Assembly (NCBI GenBank): GCA_040905025.1
Contig: JBBDSJ010000012.1
Span: forward strand, 1 to 12,626
Direction of reading: 5' to 3'
Length of the DNA stretch: 12,626 nt
Origin: JBBDSJ01 sp040905025
GTDB lineage: Bacteria > Pseudomonadota > Gammaproteobacteria > Methylohalomonadales > Methylohalomonadaceae
Shown here one piece after another: positions 7,209 through 12,626 of the stretch (within the stretch, counting starts at the first letter, position 1; each line of letters opens with the position of its first letter). The translations under genes were made by a program, and so were the position numbers. The notes beneath the pieces are model-generated. The model saw nothing but the letters and a program-made list of their open reading frames with translations, did not search any database and was not told where the DNA came from.

Positions 7209-7443
7209 GGAACCTCTGATTTATTCAGAGGTTCCAGCAGTACATGGATGTACTACCAATTTTCAACCACTTAAGTGGTTGAAAATTGAAGAAAATTGAA
7301 AATCACAATTTTCGATATTGCATCCTTTGCTTCGTAAACGCTACATCCCTGTAGCACTGCTCGTGCTCTGAGGAGTGGCACACGGATGTGCCGCTAACGG
7401 AGCCAAGGATGCAGTATTCATGGATGAATTAATCAGAGCTTCT
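7209..7443 (+). mobile_element. Complete copy B of a 235-bp MITE-like palindromic element
   Basis: The termini are imperfect inverted repeats: GGAACCTCTGATTTATTCA (7209-7227) matches the reverse complement of 7425-7443 at 16 of 19 positions. TTAT precedes (7205-7208) and follows (7444-7447) the element, a possible 4-bp target duplication. Inside are hairpins at 7209-7235 (11-bp perfect stem), 7239-7254, 7257-7288 (perfect 32-bp palindrome), 7291-7313, 7340-7355, 7355-7377, 7377-7392 and 7416-7429. Several share the design xACATGGATGTx. The part 7316-7416 is itself a large imperfect inverted repeat around the hairpin 7355-7377. It encodes no transposase, so it would need one in trans. It ends exactly against the acs stop codon. 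MITE versus REP/BIME-like sequence cannot be decided from one window. Confidence 0.7.
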
Positions 7444-9381
7444 TTATTGGTTAGCACGCTGGTCAATCAGATTATCGACTACAGACGGGTCGGCCAGTGT
7501 ACTGGTATCGCCGAGATTTTCCAGTTCATTGGCAGCGATCTTGCGCAAAATACGGCGCATAATCTTGCCGGAGCGGGTTTTCGGCAGGCCCGGCGCCCAT
7601 TGAATCAGGTCCGGTGACGCAATCGGACCAATCTCGGTACGGACATGTTTGACCAGTTCCTTGCGCAACTCCTCGCTGGGCTCAACCCCTTTCATTAGTG
7701 TGACATAGGCATAGATACCCTGACCCTTGACATCATGCGGATAGCCGACAACGGCGGCCTCAGCCACAGCTTCATGCAACACCAGCGCACTTTCAACTTC
7801 GGCCGTGCCCATACGATGACCGGATACATTGATGACATCGTCGATTCGGCCGGTGATCCAGTAATAGCCATCCTCATCACGACGTGCGCCATCACCGCTG
7901 AAGTACTTGCCCGGAAACATCTTGAAATAGGTATCCAGAAACCGCTGGTGGTCACCATAAATACTGCGCATCATCCCCGGCCAGGCTCGCTTGATACATA
8001 ACGCACCCTCTGCAGGACCATCCAGCTCCTTGCCCTTGTCATCGACCAGGCACGGTTCAATACCGAAAAACGGCAAGGTGACCGAACCTGCTTTCAGATC
8101 AGTCGCACCCGGTAGCGGCGTGATCAAATGGCCACCGGTTTCGGTTTGCCACCAGGTATCGATCACCGGACAACGCTTTTCACCAATCACGTTGTAATAC
8201 CATTCCCAGGCTTCCGGATTGATTGGCTCGCCAACGGTACCAAGAATGCGCAGGCTGCTGCGGTTGGTTTTTGTTACCAGTTCATCGCCCTGCCCCATCA
8301 ATGAGCGAATGGCAGTAGGCGCAGTATAAAAAATATTGACCTTGTGTTTTTCAACCACTTGCCAGAAACGGCCGGCATCCGGATATGTCGGTACACCTTC
8401 AAACATCAGTGTTGTTGCACCATTGGCCAGAGGGCCATAAACAATATAACTATGGCCGGTCACCCAGCCGACATCGGCCGTACACCAGTAAATATCACCA
8501 TCATGGTAATCAAACACATACTTGTGTGTCATTGCCGCATACAACAGATAACCACCGCTGGTATGCAACACGCCCTTGGGTTTACCGGTAGAGCCGGATG
8601 TATACAAGATGAAAAGCGGATCCTCGGAATCGACTGATGTCGGTTCACAATCAGCACTCGCATTCGCCACGGCATCGTGATACCAGACATCGCGGTTGTC
8701 GTCCCAGGCGACTTTGCCACCGGTGCGTTTGACAACAATAACGGTTTTTACACATGAACATGCCTGCACCGCCTTGTCGGCATTTGCTTTCAGCGGCACA
8801 GCCTTGCCACCACGTAAACCTTCATCTGCAGTAATGACGACGGCAGTGTCGGAATCAATAATCCGGTCTTTCAGGGCTTCAGGCGAAAAACCCCCGAATA
8901 CAATCGAATGCACCGCACCGATGCGCGCGCATGCCAGCATGGCGACTGCGGCTTCCGGGATCATCGGCATGTAGATACACACCCGGTCGCCCTGTTTAAC
9001 GCCACGGTCTTTCAATACATTCGCAAACCGGCAGACCTGCTCATGCAATTCACGATAGCTGATATGTTTTGATTCAGCCGGATCATCACCTTCCCAGATA
9101 ATCGCCGTCTGATCACCGCGTTTTTCCAGGTGCCTGTCCAGGCAGTTATAACTGATATTCAATCGCGCATTGATGAACCACTTGATATTTGCGCTAGTGA
9201 AATCGCAGTCCTGCACCTTGTCCCAGAGTTTATCCCAGGACAGAAATTGATCGGCCTGTTCGGCCCAGAACGTATCGGCATCCTCGAGTGAACGTCGATA
9301 CATGGCTTCATACTGTTCCCGATTGATATGCGCATGCTTGGCAGCAGCATCGCTAACCGGATGGATCTTCACTTCCGACAT
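7444..9381 (-). CDS. acs: Acetyl-CoA synthetase (AMP-forming)
   Basis: The enzyme activates acetate to acetyl-CoA through acetyl-AMP, using ATP and releasing AMP and pyrophosphate. It is 645 residues, normal for the family. The adenylation motif YTSGSTGKPKG is at 260-270, WWQTETGG at 410-417, the hinge region GRIDDVINVSGHR at 511-523, and the C-terminal PKTRSGKIMRR contains K606, the lysine whose acetylation switches off Acs in well-studied bacteria. ATG 9381 has a strong AGGAGG Shine-Dalgarno 7 nt upstream. The 635 bp upstream hold no gene but a sigma-54-type promoter, a structured RNA with terminator and a repeat remnant. The stop codon (7446-7444) touches the end of repeat element B, so insertion there left the protein intact. 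Confidence 0.97.
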   Translation of the reverse strand: MSEVKIHPVSDAAAKHAHINREQYEAMYRRSLEDADTFWAEQADQFLSWDKLWDKVQDCDFTSANIKWFINARLNISYNCLDRHLEKRGDQTAIIWEGDDPAESKHISYRELHEQVCRFANVLKDRGVKQGDRVCIYMPMIPEAAVAMLACARIGAVHSIVFGGFSPEALKDRIIDSDTAVVITADEGLRGGKAVPLKANADKAVQACSCVKTVIVVKRTGGKVAWDDNRDVWYHDAVANASADCEPTSVDSEDPLFILYTSGSTGKPKGVLHTSGGYLLYAAMTHKYVFDYHDGDIYWCTADVGWVTGHSYIVYGPLANGATTLMFEGVPTYPDAGRFWQVVEKHKVNIFYTAPTAIRSLMGQGDELVTKTNRSSLRILGTVGEPINPEAWEWYYNVIGEKRCPVIDTWWQTETGGHLITPLPGATDLKAGSVTLPFFGIEPCLVDDKGKELDGPAEGALCIKRAWPGMMRSIYGDHQRFLDTYFKMFPGKYFSGDGARRDEDGYYWITGRIDDVINVSGHRMGTAEVESALVLHEAVAEAAVVGYPHDVKGQGIYAYVTLMKGVEPSEELRKELVKHVRTEIGPIASPDLIQWAPGLPKTRSGKIMRRILRKIAANELENLGDTSTLADPSVVDNLIDQRANQ

Positions 9382-9498
9382 GACAAGCCTCCTCTTCTGT
9401 GCGGACAGGTCTGTTTTAGTTATTGTTGTGTAGTAGCCAGGCTTTACACAAGTGCATGCGAACCAGGCCCGGATTCCAGATGTATCTTCATAAACAAC

Positions 9499-9541
9499 GC
9501 TCTGAATAATTCAAGGAACCTCTGTTTTACTCAGAGATTCA
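9499..9541. repeat. Terminal remnant (copy C) of the MITE-like element
   Basis: GCTCTGAATAATTCA (9499-9513) differs at one base from the inner 15 bp of the element B right terminus read in reverse. One base later GGAACCTCTG (9515-9524) starts a second terminus-like sequence, which forms an imperfect hairpin with CAGAGATTC (9532-9540), like the end hairpin at 7209-7235. The two termini are in the same orientation, head to tail, and none of the element interior is present. It lies in the acs leader, 118 bp or more before the start codon. Confidence 0.6.
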
Positions 9542-9570
9542 CTAAATCCCTGAAAGGCAATTACCAAACG

Positions 9571-9621
9571 CGGGACGATGAAAATGTGCAATCCCGCCAG
9601 TAACGCACAACCAGCGTCCCG
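9571..9621 (-). other. Nested hairpin in the acs leader
   Basis: CGGGACG (9571-9577) pairs with CGTCCCG (9615-9621), and inside it TGTGC (9585-9589) pairs with GCACA (9605-9609), leaving a 15-nt loop. It sits between the intrinsic terminator at 9671-9699 and acs, so it would be present only in transcripts that read through or begin downstream. The function is unknown. Confidence 0.4.
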
Positions 9622-9670
9622 GTCAGCAATACAACTGCATTTTCAGGTACTCGTACAGATTTTAACACGT

Positions 9671-9699
9671 AAAAAAGAGCAGGCCGCATTGCGGCCTGC
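9671..9699 (-). terminator. Strong intrinsic terminator upstream of acs
   Basis: A perfect 9-bp GC-rich stem, GCAGGCCGC (9679-9687) with GCGGCCTGC (9691-9699), has a 3-nt loop. On the minus strand it is followed by TCTTTTTT (9678-9671). This is a textbook Rho-independent terminator. It stands about 290 bp before the acs start codon on the acs strand and about 100 nt after the predicted sigma-54 start site, so it ends a short RNA or attenuates acs. Confidence 0.85.
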
Positions 9700-9799
9700 C
9701 TGAGGATATGCCGCTTGCCCGAACCTTTGGAAAACGAAGGATGGCGGCATATAGAACGCCAGTCGGGCAACGTTGATGTGACGTTGACGACTTGCGCAC
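9671..9799 (-). ncRNA. Candidate structured small RNA or regulatory leader upstream of acs
   Basis: From the start predicted by the -24/-12 promoter (near 9799) to the terminator T run is about 130 nt. It contains a small hairpin (CAACGT/ACGTTG, 9788-9770) and two longer perfect helices that interleave: TTGCCCGA (9770-9763) with TCGGGCAA (9722-9715), and ATATGCCGC (9752-9744) with GCGGCATAT (9714-9706). The 3' strands of the two helices are contiguous, so they form either a tight pseudoknot or two mutually exclusive folds. I compared it from memory with 6S, 4.5S, tmRNA and common riboswitches and saw no match. Discrete sRNA and acs leader are both possible. Confidence 0.55.
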
Positions 9800-9809
9800 C
9801 TCATTGCAG

Positions 9810-9825
9810 AGCAGGAATCGTACCA
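9810..9825 (-). promoter_or_regulatory. Sigma-54 (-24/-12) promoter
   Basis: On the minus strand TGGTACG, 4 nt, then CTGCT matches the consensus TGGCACG-N4-TTGCW at 10 of 12 fixed positions. The essential GG (9824-9823) and GC (9812-9811) have the required spacing. Transcription would start near 9799. A sigma-54 activator gene lies directly upstream, which supports the call. Confidence 0.65.
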
Positions 9826-9865
9826 AATCTGAAAATCAAGCTTTTTATTTACTATATCTATTGTT

Positions 9866-9878
9866 AATCAGTAACTTG
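9866..9878 (+). promoter_or_regulatory. IHF-like site between enhancer dyads and the -24/-12 promoter
   Basis: AATCAGTAACTTG matches the IHF consensus WATCAANNNNTTR at all but one specified position. It lies in an AT-rich stretch (about 9840-9895) at roughly -67 to -79 from the predicted start. That is where IHF is usually needed to bend DNA and bring the bound activator to sigma-54 polymerase. Confidence 0.45.
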
Positions 9879-9931
9879 AATACAAAAACCCGAAGATTCA
9901 AGGCCCGCAATGTATACCGGCCGGGTAACAA

Positions 9932-9971
9932 CTGTCGCGGAATGCAACAGGCAAACTGTAGCATTGCAACA
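9932..9971. promoter_or_regulatory. Paired dyads, candidate upstream activating sequence
   Basis: Two imperfect dyads share the half-sites TGTnGC and GCAACA: 9932-9950 (CTGTCGC, 5 nt, GCAACAG) and 9957-9971 (TGTAGC, 3 nt, GCAACA). The TGCAACA halves start 22 bp apart, about two helical turns. They lie about 133-172 bp upstream of the predicted start site, the usual distance for enhancer sites of sigma-54 activators. Binding by the adjacent regulator is inferred. Nearby 9966-9989 also contains GCAAC/GTTGC. Confidence 0.45.
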
Positions 9972-10016
9972 ATTTTTGTTATTGGTTGCGCTGATACTGA
10001 TACATAACCTGCTTGA

Positions 10017-12074
10017 TCAGGAAAGCTCGCTACGCCAACGCCGCTGACGCCGATAGATCGTGCTACGGTCAACACCGAGCCGGCGTGCGGCCTCACTGAC
10101 ATTGCCGCCGGTTTCTATCAGCAACTGGCGAATACGTGTATCTGTGGCACGGCGCAAACTGGAATTTTCAGCGCCATCAGACCCGGCACCTTCCGGTTTG
10201 CGGTTATCCTGTATTGCGGCTGGCAAATCAGCAATATCAATCGTCGTGCCAGTCACAGTCAACACCCAGCGAATTGCCAGATTGCGCAATTCACGAATAT
10301 TGCCGGGCCAGGCATGCATTGCCAGCCACGTCTTTACTTCAGCAGACATTTGCAGTGGCTTGCGGCCGGCAAACTGGCATTGCTGGTCAATAAAATACTG
10401 TGCCAGAACCACCACATCCCCACCGCGCTCACGCAATGGCGGCACGGCGACTTCAAGTACACACAAACGATGATAAAGATCGAGTCGAAACAATCCGTCG
10501 GCCAGGGCCTTGTGCAAATCCGGTGTCGCTGCCGCAATAATACGAACGTCCACAGTCAATGGCTGGGTACTGCCCAGCCGGGTGATTTCCTTGTTATCCA
10601 GCACCCGCAAGAATTTCGCCTGCAGATCAGGGGCAAGCGAATCAATCTCGTCCAGAAACAACGTACCGTTATGCGCCAGTTCAAATTTTCCAGCCAGTCC
10701 CTGCCGGCATGCCCCGGTGAAAGCACCGGTGCTGTAACCGAATAATTCACTTTCGATCAAATCGCCGGGTAATGCGCCGCAGTTAATTGCGATAAACGGA
10801 CCTGAAGCACGGCGGCTGGCCGCATGAATCGAGTGTGCCAGTAACTCCTTGCCAGTACCGGTTTCACCCACCAGCAGGACACTATTGCCAGCCGGATCGC
10901 TGGCGGCCGCCTCGGCGAAACGCAGGCATTGTTTTACCGGCTCCGAGTTACCGACGATACTGTCAAAACTGAACCGCGCCGTCTGGGCATGTTTTTGCAC
11001 CGGCGCCCGGGGCGATATCAGCGCTGCATTCTGTTGTGGCTCCAGAATTAACAGCGCACCAAGGCATTCTTCAGTGTCATTTACCGGCATTCCTACCGGT
11101 TCAATACGGCAATGCACAGGCTGCAAAATGCCACCCTCCGATTGCATGTTGACCGTCACATCACCTTCACGCCCAAACCGCAGGCTGGCTTCAATGGCAT
11201 GCCAGACATCCGGCAAAAACTTGCTGACAGGCTGATTGAAAAAATGACGATAATCCGGTCCGAAGCGCCGGTCGGCGTGGGCATTCGCATCAACAATCGC
11301 GCCATGCTGATCGACAACCAACACACTGGTCTGCGGCCAGCGCCTGTACCTGTCGCGGGCGAGGCCACGCAGTTGTTCACGCCGCTGATAGCTGATGACT
11401 GACAACGCCGAACCAACCGATTGTGCTATCGACATTGCCAGTACCATAGCTTCCTGTGAAGCCTTGTTTGCAGGCCCGGTAATATCCACAACACCCAGCG
11501 GCTGTTTGTTCTGACTGTTGCCGTCCAGGACTGGCGCGCCATAGCACACCCACGGTTGCCAGCCACGGCAATAATGCTCGCTGCCAAGCACCAGTTCCGG
11601 CCGTCCCACTGCCAGCGGTGTACCGATACCATTGGGACCGGCATCTTGCTCGAGCCAGCTGCCGCCAGGACAAAAATTGATGACTTCCAGCTCTTCCTGA
11701 ATCTGCCGGTGGCCTACCGAATACAGAATCCGGCCATTGGCATCGGCCAGTACGATGACATGCCGGGTGCCATCGACCACATGTGCCAGACTGTCCAGCA
11801 TTTTGCGCCCGGCCTGACCCAGATCGGCACGTGCCAGCCCGGCTTCAATCTCTGCATTGGTAAAAACTGTAGGTGCGCGCTCAGCGTGTGGATTAATACC
11901 CTGCTGACGGCTGCGCTCCCAGCTGCGGGCGATGACCGCACGCGGTGAAACCTTGCCAAAGTCACCGGTATCGACAAATTGCTCCCAGACACGCGTCAGC
12001 TCGCGCTCGGAAATCGCGGAAATATCACAAACAGGTGCTGGTAATGCTGACCGGCCAGCTTTCATCTCGACCAC
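10017..12074 (-). CDS. Sigma-54-dependent Fis-type transcriptional activator, AcoR-like
   Basis: The 685-residue cytoplasmic activator has four parts. An N-terminal GAF-type sensor (about 90-230) contains FCPGGSWLEQDAGPNGIGTPLA and LGSEHYCRGWQPWVC, typical of AcoR. A PAS-like region lies at about 245-350. The AAA+ domain has Walker A GETGTGKE at 403-410, the sigma-54 contact loop GAFTGA at 450-455 and Walker B TLFLDEID at 471-478. A Fis-type helix-turn-helix (NVSEAARRLGVDRSTIYRRQ) is at about 658-677. All ATPase motifs are intact, so it should drive sigma-54 promoters. There is no receiver domain, so the signal is probably a small molecule; acetate, acetaldehyde or acetoin would fit but are guesses. 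The start is GTG 12074 with a GAGAG-like Shine-Dalgarno; ATG 12065 is the alternative. Its position before acs suggests it controls that interval. Confidence 0.92.
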   Translation of the reverse strand: MVEMKAGRSALPAPVCDISAISERELTRVWEQFVDTGDFGKVSPRAVIARSWERSRQQGINPHAERAPTVFTNAEIEAGLARADLGQAGRKMLDSLAHVVDGTRHVIVLADANGRILYSVGHRQIQEELEVINFCPGGSWLEQDAGPNGIGTPLAVGRPELVLGSEHYCRGWQPWVCYGAPVLDGNSQNKQPLGVVDITGPANKASQEAMVLAMSIAQSVGSALSVISYQRREQLRGLARDRYRRWPQTSVLVVDQHGAIVDANAHADRRFGPDYRHFFNQPVSKFLPDVWHAIEASLRFGREGDVTVNMQSEGGILQPVHCRIEPVGMPVNDTEECLGALLILEPQQNAALISPRAPVQKHAQTARFSFDSIVGNSEPVKQCLRFAEAAASDPAGNSVLLVGETGTGKELLAHSIHAASRRASGPFIAINCGALPGDLIESELFGYSTGAFTGACRQGLAGKFELAHNGTLFLDEIDSLAPDLQAKFLRVLDNKEITRLGSTQPLTVDVRIIAAATPDLHKALADGLFRLDLYHRLCVLEVAVPPLRERGGDVVVLAQYFIDQQCQFAGRKPLQMSAEVKTWLAMHAWPGNIRELRNLAIRWVLTVTGTTIDIADLPAAIQDNRKPEGAGSDGAENSSLRRATDTRIRQLLIETGGNVSEAARRLGVDRSTIYRRQRRWRSELS

Positions 12075-12107
12075 GTCTGCTCTCGTTTATCAGTTTGAAG
12101 TTCCTAT

Positions 12108-12136
12108 ATAGTATGCCCTTGACGGCAACAGCTCAA
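12108..12136 (-). promoter_or_regulatory. Possible sigma-70 promoter of the sigma-54 regulator
   Basis: TTGAGC (12136-12131) and TACTAT (12113-12108) are separated by 17 nt in the 70-bp gap after the flavoprotein stop codon. Each hexamer matches consensus at four of six positions. Transcription would begin near 12101, giving a leader of about 27 nt. The regulator could also be read through from the gene upstream. Confidence 0.4.
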
Positions 12137-12144
12137 AACCCGCC

Positions 12145-12626
12145 TCAGACCGCCTGGCCGGCGGCAACGGCTGACGCCCACGCCCACTGGAAATTATGGC
12201 CACCCAGATGTCCGGTCACATCCAGCACTTCACCAATGAAAAACAGCCCCGCAATGGCGTTGCATTCGAACGTTTGCGACGAAATCTGGCGCGTATCAAC
12301 ACCGCCGAGCGTGACTTCCGCGGTTCGATAACCTTCCGTGCCAGCAGGTTGCAACGACCAGTCATTTATCGCCGCCGCCTGTGCCGCCAACTGCCGATTG
12401 CTATAGCCCTGCATCGGCAAATCCCGGCCATGCCGGTTGACTAGTACCTGCGCGAGCCGTCTGGGTAAAAACTGTGTCAGCAGTTTTTCCGGCATGGCCT
12501 GTGGTTGCCGGCGTCGCCAGGCAATCAGCAACTCATGCATATCATGGTCGGGTAGCAGATTCAGTTTGAGTACATCACCCGGTTGCCAGTAACTCGAAAT
12601 CTGCAGCATGGCCGGCCCACTCAAGC
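12145..12626 (-). CDS. YhiN-type FAD-dependent oxidoreductase (HI0933/BaiN family), 3' part
   Basis: Only the C-terminal 160 or so residues are in the window; the frame runs off the right edge with no stop. LSGPAMLQISSYW near the visible start and FFIGEVLDVTGHLGGHNFQWAWASAVAAGQAV at the end are hallmarks of HI0933-like flavoproteins. The last is the C-terminal FAD-binding segment. The stretch GYRTAEVTLGGVDTRQI is also typical. The N-terminal Rossmann motif lies outside the window. Members are cytosolic NAD(P)/FAD-dependent enzymes with mostly undefined substrates. It is co-oriented with the sigma-54 regulator, whose start is 70 bp after the TGA (12147-12145). The apparent start at 12624 is a window-edge artefact. 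Confidence 0.9.
   Translation of the reverse strand, partial: LSGPAMLQISSYWQPGDVLKLNLLPDHDMHELLIAWRRRQPQAMPEKLLTQFLPRRLAQVLVNRHGRDLPMQGYSNRQLAAQAAAINDWSLQPAGTEGYRTAEVTLGGVDTRQISSQTFECNAIAGLFFIGEVLDVTGHLGGHNFQWAWASAVAAGQAV

Noticed and set aside
9561..9770. 69-codon minus-strand open frame across the structured RNA and terminator
   Set aside because: It runs through both interleaved helices and the terminator stem and has no Shine-Dalgarno. The RNA structures explain the sequence better, though a short leader peptide cannot be excluded.
9706..9770. Possible tRNA, 6S RNA, 4.5S RNA or tmRNA because of GGTTCGGGC and the compact folding
   Set aside because: There is no cloverleaf, no GTTCRA T-loop, no GGAAGGAAGCAGC-like SRP loop and no tmRNA tag region. 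I could not match it to any standard RNA from memory.
10849..11235. Long plus-strand open frames opposite the sigma-54 regulator
   Set aside because: They lie wholly within the regulator coding region, and none has recognisable domains.

Overview
The window reads as chromosomal DNA of a PHA-storing gammaproteobacterium. The evidence is a class III polyhydroxyalkanoate synthase pair (PhaE/PhaC), a phasin, malate synthase A, a family I pyrophosphatase, acetyl-CoA synthetase, an AcoR-type sigma-54 activator and a YhiN-type flavoprotein, all with proteobacterial signatures. The genus cannot be fixed from the sequence.

Layout. Positions 1-169 are one copy of a palindrome-rich repeat element. From 371 to 1831, on the plus strand, lie a small zinc-ribbon methyltransferase, the 3' remnant of an OprO/OprP-like porin, and a GNAT acetyltransferase broken by two one-base frameshifts. 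This stretch looks like a decaying edge. From 1866 to 12626 every gene is on the minus strand. In transcription order they are: a partial YhiN-like flavoprotein (beyond 12626-12145), the sigma-54 regulator (12074-10017), a 635-bp regulatory interval, acs (9381-7444), a complete repeat element (7443-7209), ppa (7144-6596), the phasin gene (6365-5979), aceB (5783-4161), phaE (4097-2946) and phaC (2930-1866).

Function. The genes form an acetate-handling and carbon-storage block. Acs turns acetate into acetyl-CoA and releases pyrophosphate, which Ppa removes. Acetyl-CoA then enters the glyoxylate shunt through malate synthase or goes to PHA through PhaEC, with the phasin coating the granules. Isocitrate lyase, PhaA/PhaB and PhaR are not in the window.

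Most interesting. (1) The regulator-acs interval carries what looks like a complete sigma-54 control module: paired upstream dyads, an IHF-like site and a -24/-12 promoter. It would drive a transcript of about 130 nt with two interleaved 8-9 bp helices and a strong intrinsic terminator. This could be a sigma-54-dependent small RNA or a regulated acs leader. (2) A roughly 235-bp MITE-like element built of nested palindromes occurs complete between acs and ppa, in inverted orientation at the window start, and as a terminal remnant in the acs leader. The two main copies differ at one paired position by a compensatory change.
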